Shown here: positions 18,147 to 27,949 of the stretch, in pieces
Position numbering within the stretch: the first letter of the stretch is position 1
How the letters are laid out: every line of letters begins with the position of its first letter
Assembly: GCA_030123605.1 (NCBI GenBank)
Contig: CP126123.1
Span: forward strand, 3,328,001-3,392,000
Reading direction: 5' to 3'
DNA length: 64,000 nucleotides
Source of the DNA: Nitrospira sp.
GTDB taxonomy: Bacteria; Nitrospirota; Nitrospiria; Nitrospirales; Nitrospiraceae
Translations under genes and position numbers: made by a program
The notes under the pieces: model-generated
What the model saw: only the letters and a program-made list of their open reading frames with translations
The model's database searches: none
What the model was told of the DNA's origin: nothing

Positions 18147-18818
18147 ATGCGCACTTATGGTCGGATTCCGGATCGGCGGCAGGCGCACGGTGTCGTCTGG
18201 TTGCTGATGGGGGCGATGGTGTGGGGAGTCGGTGGAGCGGCGTGGGCGATCGACGTCAAGTTGTCTCCCGAAGAAGCCAAGAAGGCCCTGGAGGCCGGGC
18301 GGACGCCGATGGAAAAGGCCAATTCTCCGGAAGACGTCAAGAAGGTCTTGCAACAAGCCTCGACGGCCACCAGAGTCGGGGCGGATCCGGAAAAGGATCA
18401 GTGCGGGGCGAGCGCGATCCTCCGCACCAAACGTTATCGGCTCGAAGCGTTCGGCCGGCAGGAAGCGGCGGAATCGAAGAAACAGAAAAAAGAGGTTCGC
18501 ATGCCCGACGAATTTATCCAGAAGGTCGTGGATATGCCGAACATGGAAGTGGAAGTGCAGCTTTGCGGCGATGATGAATACTTTGCGGAAAAAGCGGAGA
18601 TTGTCTTCCAGCAAAAGGGAAAGAATATTCAACCGGTGGATATCAGCCCGGCTGATCGGGGCAGAAAGAACGACGGTCAAGGTCCTGCCTATCGCTCTCG
18701 CTTCACGGCCCGGTTCGGATACGATACGTTCGATCCCAACGCCAAAACGACCGTGATCGTGACGTTGCAGGACGGACAGCAAATGCCGTTCGAGGCCGAT
18801 TTTTCTAAAGTGAAATAA
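18147..18818 (+). CDS. Secreted protein of unknown function
   Basis: A 223-residue protein not recognised as a known family. It has an N-terminal signal sequence (hydrophobic core WLLMGAMVWGVGGAAWA, cleavage after AWA near residue 34), then a charged Lys/Glu-rich helical region with two SPE(D/E) segments. A mostly beta C-terminal half follows (MEVEVQLCGDDEYF to the end). Two cysteines (in DQCGAS and QLCGDD) could form a disulphide in the periplasm. A hairpin follows the stop codon. Monocistronic. Confidence 0.75.
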   Translation: MRTYGRIPDRRQAHGVVWLLMGAMVWGVGGAAWAIDVKLSPEEAKKALEAGRTPMEKANSPEDVKKVLQQASTATRVGADPEKDQCGASAILRTKRYRLEAFGRQEAAESKKQKKEVRMPDEFIQKVVDMPNMEVEVQLCGDDEYFAEKAEIVFQQKGKNIQPVDISPADRGRKNDGQGPAYRSRFTARFGYDTFDPNAKTTVIVTLQDGQQMPFEADFSKVK

Positions 18819-18825
18819 CGTCTGT

Positions 18826-18858
18826 GCTCAGGTGCGGGTCTCGATCTCGTACCTGAGC
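18826..18858 (+). terminator. Hairpin after the secreted-protein gene
   Basis: An 11-bp stem with one mismatch (GCTCAGGTGCG against CGTACCTGAGC) and an 11-nt loop begins 8 nt after the stop. The following sequence is pyrimidine-rich but has no clean T-run, so termination is plausible only. Confidence 0.4.
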
Positions 18859-18946
18859 CGCTTCCTCTCTCATCGCTCCGCCTGTCTCCACCTCGTAGGT
18901 TGCTGTCCGAATATCAGGGTTGAGTGACTCGGTGCGTCCATGCATA

Positions 18947-19924
18947 ATGGCCGGTATGGATAGAAAAGATCTCCTGTCGCTGTATTACCAGATGTTGCTG
19001 ATCCGCCGGTTTGAGGAAAAGTCGGCGGAGATGTACGCCCTCGCCAAGATCGCCGGATTCCTCCATCTCTACATCGGTGAAGAAGCCATTGCCGTCGGGG
19101 CCATCGCCGCCCTTCAGCCCGACGACTACGCGATCAGCGCCTATCGCGACCATGGGCATTGTCTGGCCAAAGGGTCTGATCCGAACAAGGTGATGGCCGA
19201 ACTGTTCGGCAAGGCGACCGGCCTCTGTAAAGGTAAGGGCGGCTCGATGCACTTGGTGGATCTCGCCAACCGCTTCATGGGTGGGTACGCGATCGTCGGC
19301 GGCCACATCCCTCTGGCCGCAGGGCTGGCCTTTGCGACCAAGTATCAACAACTCAACCTGGTGACCGTTTGTTTCTTCGGGGAAGGCGCCGTGCCGAGCG
19401 GCCAAGCACATGAAGCGTTCAACCTGGCGGCCCTGTGGAAATTGCCCGTCATCTTTATTTGCGAGAATAACCGCTACGGCATGGGCACGCCGGTGCACCG
19501 GGCGGTGGCGCTCTATGAGAACGTGGCGGAGGCAGCCCGTTCCTACGGCATCAGGGCGGAGCGCGTGGACGGCATGGACGTGCTGGCGGTCCGATCTTTG
19601 ATGCAGAAGGTGGTCGAGCAGGTTCGCGCCGGTCAAGGGCCGTTCTTCATCGAAGCCATGACCTACCGGTTCATGGGCCACTCGATGGCCGATCCGTCCC
19701 ATGGCCATTACCGGACCAAAGATGAAGTCGAAGAGCATCGCAATCGAGATCCGCTCCTGCTGTTGAAAGAGACGATCCTGACCAACAACCTCTGCGCCGA
19801 ATCGGATTTCAAACAGCTTGAGCAGGAGGTGAGTGACGTCGTCGCGGCCGCCGTCAAATTTGCCGACGAAAGTCCCTTCCCGGATACCTCAACGTTGCAT
19901 GATGACGTGATGGCGGAGGAGTAA
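18947..19924 (+). CDS. pdhA: Pyruvate dehydrogenase E1 component, alpha subunit
   Basis: About 325 residues; TPP-dependent decarboxylation of pyruvate as the alpha half of a heterotetrameric E1. Signatures are HLYIGEEAIAVG, AYRDHGHCLAKG, KGKGGSMHL, the TPP/Mg motif GEGAVPSGQAHEAFNLAA ending in ENN, and the phosphorylation-loop-like YRFMGHSMADPSH with YRTKDEVEE. The start is unclear: TTG 18920, ATG 18947 and ATG 18956 are all in frame, with no strong ribosome site. First gene of pdhA-pdhB-pdhC-lipA; the pdhB gap is 8 nt. Confidence 0.95.
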   Translation: MAGMDRKDLLSLYYQMLLIRRFEEKSAEMYALAKIAGFLHLYIGEEAIAVGAIAALQPDDYAISAYRDHGHCLAKGSDPNKVMAELFGKATGLCKGKGGSMHLVDLANRFMGGYAIVGGHIPLAAGLAFATKYQQLNLVTVCFFGEGAVPSGQAHEAFNLAALWKLPVIFICENNRYGMGTPVHRAVALYENVAEAARSYGIRAERVDGMDVLAVRSLMQKVVEQVRAGQGPFFIEAMTYRFMGHSMADPSHGHYRTKDEVEEHRNRDPLLLLKETILTNNLCAESDFKQLEQEVSDVVAAAVKFADESPFPDTSTLHDDVMAEE

Positions 19925-19932
19925 CAGGAACC

Positions 19933-20910
19933 ATGCTGCTGTCCTATCGAGAAGCTCTCAACCAGGCCATGCGGGAAGAAATGCGCCGGGACCAGCGCAT
20001 CTTTCTGATCGGCGAGGAAGTCGGCTACTACCAGGGGGCCTTCAAGGTCAGCAAGGGATTCGTCGAGGAATTCGGTCCGCAACGGGTGGTCGATACGCCG
20101 ATCACGGAAGCGGGTTTCACCGGCCTGGCCATCGGAGCCGCCATGGCAGGATTGCAGCCCATCGTCGAACTCATGACCATGAACTTCGCCATCGTGGCGC
20201 TCGATCAGATCGTCAACAATGCCTCAAAAATTCGATACATGTCGGGAGGGCAACTGTCGGTCCCACTCGTGATTCGCGGACCCGGCAGCGCGGCGCACCA
20301 GTTGGGCGCGCAACATTCGCAGAGTTTGGAAGCCTGGTTTTGCCACGTGCCTGGCTTGAAGGTCGTGGCGCCGGCCTTGCCGCAGGATGCGAAGGGACTG
20401 CTCAAGAGCGCGATCCGCGATCAGAACCCCGTCGTCTTCATCGAGGCGCAACTGCTCTATGGCACGAAGGGCGAGGTGGCGGAGGGTGACTACACGATTC
20501 CTCTCGGGGTTGCCGATATCAAACGGCCCGGGGACGACGTCACGGTCGTCGCCTATTCCAAGATGCTGCTGGTGGCGCTGGAGGCTGCGGAGCAGTTGAG
20601 TCGAGCGGGGCTCAATGTCGAGGTCATCGATCCGCGCACGCTCAAACCTCTGGACCTCCCGACGATCGTCGCTTCCGTCAAGAAGACCGGGCGGCTCGTG
20701 ATCGTTGAAGAGGGCTGGCGATTTTGCGGATTGGGCGCCCAGATTGCCGACAGTATGTATACCGCCGCATTCGACTATTTGGATGCTCCGGTCGTTCGCG
20801 TGACCGGTGAGGATGTGCCGATGCCCTACAGTCGCCCTCTCGAAGATGCCGCTATCCCGGATGTGCCGCGCGTGGTCGCAGCAGTCAAATCCGTTTGTGG
20901 TGTACAGTGA
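19933..20910 (+). CDS. pdhB: Pyruvate dehydrogenase E1 component, beta subunit
   Basis: A 325-residue beta subunit of E1, pairing with PdhA to form the TPP site. Recognisable parts are LNQAMREEMRRDQRIFLIGEE at the N-terminus (read from residue 9), GYYQGAFKVSKG, DTPITEAGFTGLAIGAAMAG, the PGSAAHQLGAQHSQSLE loop and the C-terminal transketolase domain with GDDVTVVAYSKM, VIDPRTLKPLD and EEGWRFCGLGAQIAD. Full length, with a spacing to pdhC of 63 nt that holds a possible short leader frame. Confidence 0.95.
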   Translation: MLLSYREALNQAMREEMRRDQRIFLIGEEVGYYQGAFKVSKGFVEEFGPQRVVDTPITEAGFTGLAIGAAMAGLQPIVELMTMNFAIVALDQIVNNASKIRYMSGGQLSVPLVIRGPGSAAHQLGAQHSQSLEAWFCHVPGLKVVAPALPQDAKGLLKSAIRDQNPVVFIEAQLLYGTKGEVAEGDYTIPLGVADIKRPGDDVTVVAYSKMLLVALEAAEQLSRAGLNVEVIDPRTLKPLDLPTIVASVKKTGRLVIVEEGWRFCGLGAQIADSMYTAAFDYLDAPVVRVTGEDVPMPYSRPLEDAAIPDVPRVVAAVKSVCGVQ

Positions 20911-20924
20911 TGAGAGGAGGCAAC

Positions 20925-20981
20925 ATGTGGTGCGTAGGCGGTGAGGGATCATCGGTATCTCTGAGGAGGCTCCATGGCTAG
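20925..20981 (+). CDS. Possible 18-codon leader ORF overlapping pdhC start
   Basis: An ATG at 20925 preceded by GAGAGGAGG opens an 18-codon frame. It runs through the pdhC ribosome site and ends with TAG at 20979-20981, overlapping the pdhC start by 8 nt in another frame. It may serve translational coupling. The peptide (starting MWCVGGEG) resembles nothing known. The pairing of a strong ribosome site with the overlap is the only evidence. Confidence 0.3.
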   Translation: MWCVGGEGSSVSLRRLHG

Positions 20982-22167
20982 TCGCGTCGTCATGCCCAAA
21001 TTGACGGATACGATGGAAGAGGGGGTCCTGCTGGCCTGGAAGAAACATGAGGGTGATCCGGTGCAGGCAGGCGAGGCCATCGCCGAGATCGAAACCGATA
21101 AGGCCGTCATGGATCTGGAAGCCTTCGCGCCCGGCATCCTGCGCAAGATTCTGGCGCGGAACGGCGATACCGTGAAATCCGGTACGTTGATCGCCGTGAT
21201 CGCCGGAGCGGACGAAGACATCACACCGGCCTTGATAGACGGCGTCACGGCCGCGCCGTCGATCGGAGCGGCAACGAAACCTGTTGCGAAGCAGACGACG
21301 GAGACAGCCTCTGTGCCATCTTCCCGCGTCGCAGGAGCAAGGCCCCCGGCGTCCCCGAGGGCCAAGGCCTTGGCGGCCGAACGGGGGATCGATCTTGCGA
21401 CGTTGACCGGCAGTGGTCCCGGTGGGCGGATCGTCGAGGACGATGTCATGAATGCGTCGGCTCCCGCCACGCAGGATCTTCCTGCCGGAACCGATCAGCC
21501 CTTGAGCCAGATGCGGAAGGCCATCGCCAGGGCGACGGTCCAAAGCAAAGCGCCGGTTCCGCACTTCTACCTGACCATCGAGATCGACATGGAGCAGACG
21601 GAACGATTCCGCGATCAATTCAAGGAACAGCGACAGACCCATCCCTCCATCACCGACCTGCTCATCAAGGCTTCGGCGCTGACGCTCCTGCGGCATCCGG
21701 AGATCAATGTCTCTTTTGCGGGCGACGCGATCAGACGGTATGATAGCATCGATATCGGCGTGGCCGTTGGGATGGAGGACGGTTTGATCACCCCCGTCAT
21801 TCGTGATTGCGGCGTGAAGACACTGGCCGAGATTTCATCCGAATCCAGGACGCTCATCGAACGGGCCCGACAGAAGCGGTTGCAGCCGCATGAATACACC
21901 GGTGCCACGTTCTCCATTTCCAACCTGGGCATGTTCGACGTGGACAACTTCATCGCCGTGTTGATGCCGCCGCAGGCCGCCTCGATCGCAGTCGGAGCCG
22001 TTCGAGACGTGCCGGTCGTGACGAAGGGAAACGTGACGGTAGGGCGGAGGATGAAGGTGACGTTGTCTTGCGACCATCGGGCCGTCGATGGGTTGCAGGG
22101 TGCGCAGTTTCTGAAGGAATTCAAGCGGGTCCTGGAACATCCGCAGGAGCTTGCCGCCCCCCGGTGA
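20974..22167 (+). CDS. pdhC: Dihydrolipoamide acetyltransferase (pyruvate dehydrogenase E2)
   Basis: A 397-residue E2. It has one lipoyl domain (1-77) with Lys43 in [11 protein letters not shown], an Ala/Thr/Pro linker, and a peripheral-subunit-binding domain (about 123-158; [20 protein letters not shown]). The catalytic domain includes [11 protein letters not shown] and ends with the acetyltransferase motif DHRAVDG. It transfers acetyl groups from E1 to CoA and forms the complex core. AGGAGG precedes the ATG. No E3 (dihydrolipoamide dehydrogenase) gene is present in the window. Confidence 0.95.
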   Translation: MASRVVMPKLTDTMEEGVLLAWKKHEGDPVQAGEAIAEIETDKAVMDLEAFAPGILRKILARNGDTVKSGTLIAVIAGADEDITPALIDGVTAAPSIGAATKPVAKQTTETASVPSSRVAGARPPASPRAKALAAERGIDLATLTGSGPGGRIVEDDVMNASAPATQDLPAGTDQPLSQMRKAIARATVQSKAPVPHFYLTIEIDMEQTERFRDQFKEQRQTHPSITDLLIKASALTLLRHPEINVSFAGDAIRRYDSIDIGVAVGMEDGLITPVIRDCGVKTLAEISSESRTLIERARQKRLQPHEYTGATFSISNLGMFDVDNFIAVLMPPQAASIAVGAVRDVPVVTKGNVTVGRRMKVTLSCDHRAVDGLQGAQFLKEFKRVLEHPQELAAPR

Positions 22168-22171
22168 AACC

Positions 22172-23095
22172 ATGAGCTTCATCCCGATCGATCGATTGCG
22201 ATCATCCGGGGATGATTCGCCATCAGCGATGAGCGATCAGCCATTGACTCCTCAATCCCGCCGTCTGCCGCCCTGGTTCAAGGTCCGGTTGCAGACCGGT
22301 CCGGACTATCAGGACATCCGCAGGACTATGGACCGGCTCAAACTCCATACGATCTGCGAAGAAGCCCGTTGCCCGAACGTGTGGGAATGTTGGAACGCGC
22401 GCACGGCCACGTTCCTGATTCTCGGCGACATTTGCACGAGGCGTTGCCACTACTGTTCTGTCGCGACCGGCCGGCCGCATGGGGTGGATCGAGAGGAGCC
22501 GTTGCGGGTGGCGGAGGCGATTCAGGCGCTCAGCCTGCGACATGCCGTCATCACGTCGGTCAATCGGGATGAACTGGATGACGGCGGCGCATCGATCTTT
22601 GCGGAGACGATCCGCCAGATCCGGCGGCTCATCCCATCCTGCACGATCGAGGTGCTGATTCCTGATTTTGAAGGGGACGAAGCGGCGCTCGCGCTGGTCG
22701 CAGATGAGGAGCCGGACATCTTGAACCATAACATTGAAACGGTGAGGCGGCTGTTCCCCTCGATCCGGCCGCAGGGGAAGTATCAGCGGTCAATCGAGTT
22801 GCTGGGCCGGGCCAAGCAGATGGGTATGACGACCAAGTCAGGGTTGATCGTCGGCATGGGTGAAACGACGGATGAAGCCCAAGAGGTCATGCGCGATCTG
22901 CGATCGGTCGAATGCGACATCATGACCATCGGTCAATATTTGCAGCCGACGAAAGAACATCTCCCCGTCGCCCGCTTCTACCACCCGGAGGAATTCGCTG
23001 CTCTGAAAGAAGAAGGCCTCGCCCTCGGCTTCCGTCACGTCGAATCGGGTCCGCTCGTCCGCAGCTCCTACCACGCGGAACAGCAAGCTCGTTGA
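22172..23095 (+). CDS. lipA: Lipoyl synthase
   Basis: A radical-SAM enzyme of about 307 residues that inserts two sulphurs into octanoyl groups on lipoyl domains, here most likely E2 of the preceding genes. Both iron-sulphur motifs are visible: the auxiliary-cluster set [12 protein letters not shown] and the radical-SAM set CTRRCHYC. The C-terminal serine ligand lies in [12 protein letters not shown]. The ATG at 22172 lies 5 nt after the pdhC stop; an extra about 35 N-terminal residues relative to short LipA proteins suggest that an ATG near 22229 is also possible. Last gene of the pdh-lipA group. Confidence 0.95.
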   Translation: MSFIPIDRLRSSGDDSPSAMSDQPLTPQSRRLPPWFKVRLQTGPDYQDIRRTMDRLKLHTICEEARCPNVWECWNARTATFLILGDICTRRCHYCSVATGRPHGVDREEPLRVAEAIQALSLRHAVITSVNRDELDDGGASIFAETIRQIRRLIPSCTIEVLIPDFEGDEAALALVADEEPDILNHNIETVRRLFPSIRPQGKYQRSIELLGRAKQMGMTTKSGLIVGMGETTDEAQEVMRDLRSVECDIMTIGQYLQPTKEHLPVARFYHPEEFAALKEEGLALGFRHVESGPLVRSSYHAEQQAR

Positions 23096-23104
23096 GCATC
23101 GGCG

Positions 23105-23127
23105 CTGTTCTCATCTTATAAGAACAG
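23105..23127 (+). terminator. Hairpin after lipA
   Basis: CTGTTCT (23105-23111) pairs with AGAACAG (23121-23127). A second AGAACAG copy follows an A-rich spacer, so two mutually exclusive stems are possible. No T-run on the plus strand follows, so this is only a weak terminator candidate. Confidence 0.3.
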
Positions 23128-23298
23128 GCAAAAAAGAGAACAGGCGCATCCTGCGTGGCTGTTCACAGTCGTCTTACACCTCGATCTCTGCGACAGCTAC
23201 AGAGGTCAACACGAGTTTTTCCGCAGCCTGCTAGTGGCCGCTCACGCATCACGTCACGCATCTCGCCATGGGGAGCACCAGCTCTGACGGGAGCCTCC

Positions 23299-23315
23299 TT
23301 GGCCTTGACTTTGCA
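23299..23315 (+). promoter_or_regulatory. Candidate sigma-54 (-24/-12) promoter
   Basis: TTGGC then TTTGCA with the -24 GG and -12 GC 12 nt apart, as sigma-54 requires; 10 or so of the informative consensus positions match. It lies in the 467-bp gap 23096-23562 and would give a leader of about 240 nt to the NtrC-type regulator. A small hairpin (CGCCTGC/GCAGGCG, 23523-23539) precedes the ribosome site. No gene is supported in the gap. Confidence 0.5.
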
Positions 23316-23562
23316 CTATCGAAAGAAGAAGCAGGACGATTGGTGTCGGGTTATTATGGGTCGATGGATCGATAACGTTGAGCATGTGCCGGTTCCCTCT
23401 GGCGTGCGGAGGCAAGCCGAGTAGAGGGTGGGGCATTTGGCGACAGTGAATAGAAAGGCAGTGCGGCATGCTGCCCCTTGACCACCAAGGAATAACGCGA
23501 TTAGGCTGAGCGCCAATTCGAGCGCCTGCGGCGCAGGCGATGGATTCGATGAAGAGGAGTGT

Positions 23563-24942
23563 ATGACCGAGGATTGGGGCGCGGTATTGGTGGTCGATGA
23601 CGATGTAGACATGCGCAGTTTGGTGTGCGACGTGCTGCAAGGTCGTGGGCATCAATGTGCGGGGGTCGGCAGCGGGCAGGAGGCGCTTCAGCGCCTGGGA
23701 GAGGGAGACTATGCCGTGGTACTCACCGATCTGCGGATGAAAGGTATGTTGGGGACCGAACTGTTGGCTGAAATCAAACACAAGCATCCTGATGTCGGAG
23801 TGATCTTGATGACGGCCTTCGGATCGGTCGAAACCGCCGTCGAGGCGATGCGCCATGGCGCCAGCGATTACATGACCAAGCCGGTGAAAACCGAGGAATT
23901 GGTCCGAGTGGTCGAACGGGCGATTCGTGAAGCCGCGCTCCGGCGCGAAGTCAGCCGTCTCAGGAAAGAGGTGCACAAGGAATATAGCTTCCATCAGATT
24001 CTCGGGAAAAGTAAGCCGATGCAGGCCCTGTTCGACCTGATCCGCCGAGTGGCCGACAGTCCGACCAACGTGTTGATCACCGGCGAGAGCGGGACGGGAA
24101 AAGAGTTGGTCGCCAAGGCCATCCATTACAACAGCGATCGGCGTGACGCTCCGTTCGTGCCGGTGAATTGCGCCGCCATTCCCGAACAATTGTTGGAGAG
24201 CGAACTGTTCGGCCATATGCGCGGGGCCTTCACCGATGCCAAAATGGACAAACGCGGCCTCTTTGAGGAGGCTCAAAAGGGTACCTTGTTCTTGGATGAA
24301 ATCAGCGAGCTCCCGTTGATGCTCCAAGCGAAGCTGCTGCGGGCCATCCAGGAAAAAGAAATCCGTCGTGTGGGCGCGACCAAGTCGATTCCCGTGGATG
24401 TACGGATCATCGCCGCCACGAACCTGAACCTCGGCGACGAAGTCAAGAACAAGCGGTTCCGCGAGGATTTTTACTACCGGCTCAATGTCATCGAGTTGCG
24501 GCTTCCGCCGTTGCGTGAACGTCGGGAGGACATTCCCATCCTTGTGGACGCATTCTTGAAAAAATGTGCCCAGAGTCGCGGCAAACAAGTGAAGGGGGTC
24601 AGCGAGGCGGCCCTCGCCATGCTCGTCGAGTATGCCTGGCCCGGCAATGTGCGGGAATTGGAAAACGTGATCGAGCGGGCCGTGACCCTCAGCCATGGCG
24701 AAAAGATCATCGCCGACGATTTGCCTCATGCGGTACAGGGGGCGCGGGGGGACCGGCGCATTTTGGATGAAGCGGCCGAGCGGACGTTGCCGTTGCATGA
24801 AGTGGAACAGGAATATATCGTCAAGATCCTGGAGAAGACAGGCGGCAACAAATATCAAGCCGCCCATGTGTTAGGGATCGACCGCAAGACCCTGTATCGG
24901 AAGCTGGCTGAAATCGAAGGCAAACCGCACTCGGACGAATGA
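23563..24942 (+). CDS. Sigma-54-dependent NtrC-family response regulator
   Basis: A 459-residue regulator. It has a receiver domain (1-120) with phospho-Asp56 in VVLTDLRM and Lys in YMTKPVK. The AAA+ domain (about 145-380) contains Walker A GESGTGKE, Walker B LFLDEISEL and the R-finger region [19 protein letters not shown]-terminal Fis-type helix-turn-helix (GGNKYQAAHVLGIDRKTLYRKL) completes it. The sigma-54-contacting loop reads GAFTDA instead of GAFTGA. A ribosome site (GAAGAGGAG) precedes the ATG. The kinase gene begins 36 nt downstream, so the two should be a cognate pair. Confidence 0.95.
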   Translation: MTEDWGAVLVVDDDVDMRSLVCDVLQGRGHQCAGVGSGQEALQRLGEGDYAVVLTDLRMKGMLGTELLAEIKHKHPDVGVILMTAFGSVETAVEAMRHGASDYMTKPVKTEELVRVVERAIREAALRREVSRLRKEVHKEYSFHQILGKSKPMQALFDLIRRVADSPTNVLITGESGTGKELVAKAIHYNSDRRDAPFVPVNCAAIPEQLLESELFGHMRGAFTDAKMDKRGLFEEAQKGTLFLDEISELPLMLQAKLLRAIQEKEIRRVGATKSIPVDVRIIAATNLNLGDEVKNKRFREDFYYRLNVIELRLPPLRERREDIPILVDAFLKKCAQSRGKQVKGVSEAALAMLVEYAWPGNVRELENVIERAVTLSHGEKIIADDLPHAVQGARGDRRILDEAAERTLPLHEVEQEYIVKILEKTGGNKYQAAHVLGIDRKTLYRKLAEIEGKPHSDE

Positions 24943-24978
24943 CGCGATCGCCTCACCACAGCGCTGGGAGCCATCGGC

Positions 24979-27678
24979 GTGCAGCCCCCCCACAAGAAAT
25001 CCCTTCTCCTCGAATACGGCGTCGCAGGACTGCTCACCATCGGAATCTTCGTCCTGGACCTCCTGACTCCGTCCGGGGTCGTTGAGTGGCTGCTTTATGC
25101 CGTTCCCCTGGCCCTCACCCTCTCTTCCTCTCGGGCCTCTGCGACGCTCTACTACACCGGTGTCGTCACGCTGTTGCTGGTTATCGGGTATGTCGCGTCA
25201 CCTCCCGGCGTTCCGACTCTCTATGCGGTGGTCAACCGCCTGTTGGGGATCGTGATCATGTGGGTGTTTGCCCTCGCCCTGACCGGCCGTCAGTCGGTTC
25301 GAACGGAGGCGGAAGAGACCCGCGAGCGGATGGCGCAGGCCCTCACGGTTGCTCGGGCTGAGCTGACGGAGGCCGAATCGGCGAGGGTTGCCGCCGTGAA
25401 GGCACGGGGCCATGCCGAGGCGGCGGTGTTGGGCGCGGTGGCCGGTCAACGCCGCGCCGAAGAGGAAATGCTTGGGGACAAGGTGCGGTTCGAAGGGATT
25501 GTTCAGTCCGCCATGGATGCCATCATCACCATCGATGAACGGCATAGGATCCTCCTTTTCAATCAAGCGGCGGAACGGATGTTCGGCTGGACGGCTGCCG
25601 ACCTGTTGGGCCAGCCCTTGGATCGACTCATTCCGGAGCGGTTCCGCGGTATCCACGCCGAGCACATCAACCGATTCGGCCGGTCCGGCGTCACGACTCG
25701 TCAAATGGATGCGTTGGGCACGATTACCGGAGTTCGCGCTGGCGGGGAGGAATTTCCGATCGAGGCGGCCATCTCGCAAATCGAAGCGGAAGGCACGAGC
25801 TACTACACCGTCATTCTCCGCGACATCACAGAACGGAGACGGCTCGAGAATGAATTGGCCGAGCGTGAGGCCTTGCTGCGGGCGATCATCGAGACGGAAC
25901 CGGAATGCGTGAAGGTACTGGCCCTCGACGGAACCGTCCGGACCATCAATGCGGCGGGGCTGGCCATGGTCGAAGCGGGGAGTAGTCAGGAGGTTGTCGG
26001 AACCGATCTCTGCGGTTTGGTCGCATCTGAATCTCAACCGGCCTTCCGTGAACTGGTCCGCAAGGCGGGACAGGGGGAGGCAGGCTGGTTGGAGTTTGAA
26101 CTGAAGGGCCTTCTAGGGACCCAGCGATCGTTGGAGACCCATATGGTCCCGCTCCGTGGAGCCGAAGGGACCATCACCTCGGTGCTGGGGGTGACTCGTG
26201 ATGTGACCGAGCGGAAGAAGGCCGAATTGCTCTTGCGTCAGAGCGAAGAACGGTACCGGCGGCTCCTGTCGTTGTTGCCGGACGCCGTAATGGTCAATCG
26301 TGAGAACCGGATCATTTTCATCAACGAACAGGGGCTGAGACTGTTCGGGGCTGCGAAGGTGGAAGATATTCTGGGGAAATCTCCCTATGACTTGGTTCAC
26401 CCCGATTACCACTCCTTGGTCGGCGAACGCATCCGGCACCTCCTGGGAACCGGCAGCACGGTTCCCGAGGTCGAGCAGAAGATCGTGCGGTTGGACGGAA
26501 CGATCGTGGATGTGGAAGTCGGTGCCGCCCGCTTCAGGGACGAGGAAGGAGTCGGCATTCTGATGGTGTTGAGGGACATGACGCAGCGTAAGGTAGCGGA
26601 ACAGCGGTTGCGGGAAAGCGAAGAGCGTCTTCAGAGCCTGTTGGGCGCGATGGAAGACGTGATTTGGTCGTCTTCACTGGATTTGTCTACGATCTATTAT
26701 GTCAGCCCGTCTGTGTCGGCCATCTATGCGCGACCGGTCGAGGACTTTGTGACGCGGCCCGCCTTATGGTTGGAGGTGGTCCATCCGGACGATCGGCCGC
26801 TAGCCGAACAGGCGTTGCGGGATCTCCGGGCCACCGGAGAGTTCGACGTGGAGTATCGCATCATTCGGCTCGATGGCGATATGCGCTGGTTGCACGACCG
26901 CAGACGGGTCATCGAAGACGATCAGGGGCGATCATTGCGGATCGACGGGATCGTCAGCGATATCACGGAGCGAAAGCGCTTGCAAGCGCAGCTCCGTCGA
27001 ACCGAGCGGGTTGCGGAACTCGGGACAGTGGCTTCCGGCATGGCGCACGAGATCGGCACACCGATGAATGTGATCCTGGGTCGAGCCGAATATTTGATGG
27101 AGCGCACCAAAGAGGAGTCGGTCAGGAAGGGGCTCCAAACCATCGTCAGTCAGGTCGAGCGGATTACGCGGGTGATGAACCAGTTGCTGGCCTTCGCACG
27201 CCGCGGCCCGGTCGAACATCGAGCCCTGGATCTGCGCCAGACGATCGAAGATAACCTGGAGATCTTTCAGGAACGGTTGGCCCACAACGGCATCGTCGTC
27301 GAAACCTCCTTTGCCGATGCCTGCCCGTTGGTTCACGCGGATGCCGATCAGATGAGCCAGGTCATGATCAATCTGATCATGAACGCGATCCATGCGATGC
27401 CTGACGGAGGGCCCTTGAAGGTGACCTTGGCTCCCGACCGAGGTATGGTCACACTCACGGTTGCGGATACCGGTTTAGGGATGCCGCGGGAAGTGATCAC
27501 TAAGATCTTCGACCCGTTTTTTACGACCAAGGAGTTCGGCAAGGGAACCGGATTAGGGCTGACGGTCGTGAAGGGGATCATTGAAGAGCACAACGGCACC
27601 ATTCATGTGGAGAGCGAACCGGGGAAAGGGACCGTCTTCACCCTCTGTCTGCCGATCCACCACGACGTCCAGACATGA
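24979..27678 (+). CDS. PAS-rich membrane sensor histidine kinase
   Basis: An 899-residue kinase with N-terminal membrane spans (about 10-100; three or four), a coiled coil (100-165) and four PAS segments. These lie at about 168-290, 295-415, 418-540 and 545-665, each closing with a D(I/M/V)TERK-like end. HisKA follows with His690 in [17 protein letters not shown], then HATPase ([37 protein letters not shown]). All catalytic motifs are intact. Start is GTG 24979. It probably phosphorylates the NtrC-type regulator encoded just upstream, and possibly the lone receiver downstream. Confidence 0.95.
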   Translation: MQPPHKKSLLLEYGVAGLLTIGIFVLDLLTPSGVVEWLLYAVPLALTLSSSRASATLYYTGVVTLLLVIGYVASPPGVPTLYAVVNRLLGIVIMWVFALALTGRQSVRTEAEETRERMAQALTVARAELTEAESARVAAVKARGHAEAAVLGAVAGQRRAEEEMLGDKVRFEGIVQSAMDAIITIDERHRILLFNQAAERMFGWTAADLLGQPLDRLIPERFRGIHAEHINRFGRSGVTTRQMDALGTITGVRAGGEEFPIEAAISQIEAEGTSYYTVILRDITERRRLENELAEREALLRAIIETEPECVKVLALDGTVRTINAAGLAMVEAGSSQEVVGTDLCGLVASESQPAFRELVRKAGQGEAGWLEFELKGLLGTQRSLETHMVPLRGAEGTITSVLGVTRDVTERKKAELLLRQSEERYRRLLSLLPDAVMVNRENRIIFINEQGLRLFGAAKVEDILGKSPYDLVHPDYHSLVGERIRHLLGTGSTVPEVEQKIVRLDGTIVDVEVGAARFRDEEGVGILMVLRDMTQRKVAEQRLRESEERLQSLLGAMEDVIWSSSLDLSTIYYVSPSVSAIYARPVEDFVTRPALWLEVVHPDDRPLAEQALRDLRATGEFDVEYRIIRLDGDMRWLHDRRRVIEDDQGRSLRIDGIVSDITERKRLQAQLRRTERVAELGTVASGMAHEIGTPMNVILGRAEYLMERTKEESVRKGLQTIVSQVERITRVMNQLLAFARRGPVEHRALDLRQTIEDNLEIFQERLAHNGIVVETSFADACPLVHADADQMSQVMINLIMNAIHAMPDGGPLKVTLAPDRGMVTLTVADTGLGMPREVITKIFDPFFTTKEFGKGTGLGLTVVKGIIEEHNGTIHVESEPGKGTVFTLCLPIHHDVQT

Positions 27679-27867
27679 CAAGAATCTGATGATTCGACCA
27701 ACACCTCCACAACTCTCCACCATCGCTGTAGCGGTTCGGGACAGGGCGTTTCCCGAGGATGGGGTCTTTCTCGCCAGCGCGAATTGTCCGCAACAAGGGT
27801 TCACAGAGCGTCACTCAGGTTTTTCCAACGAACGCAAGGATTTGATAGACGGTCTTCATGGGTACGA

Positions 27868-27884
27868 GTGGCACATGCTTTGCG
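27868..27884 (+). promoter_or_regulatory. Sigma-54 (-24/-12) promoter of the lone receiver gene
   Basis: TGGCAC (27869-27874), a 5-nt spacer and TTTGC ending at 27883. Every core consensus base is present at the correct spacing. The expected transcript start near 27895 lies about 55 nt before the GTG at 27950. Confidence 0.65.
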
Positions 27885-27949
27885 TCGTAGCTGTTTCGAT
27901 GAGAGACCTGTTCTGTGAGGGAGTCGGGGTGGGAGGGGGAAAGCCAGCC

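Noticed and set aside
23155-23424. 89-codon plus-strand frame in the gap before the NtrC-type regulator
   Set aside because: No ribosome site, odd composition, and it overlaps the sigma-54 promoter candidate.
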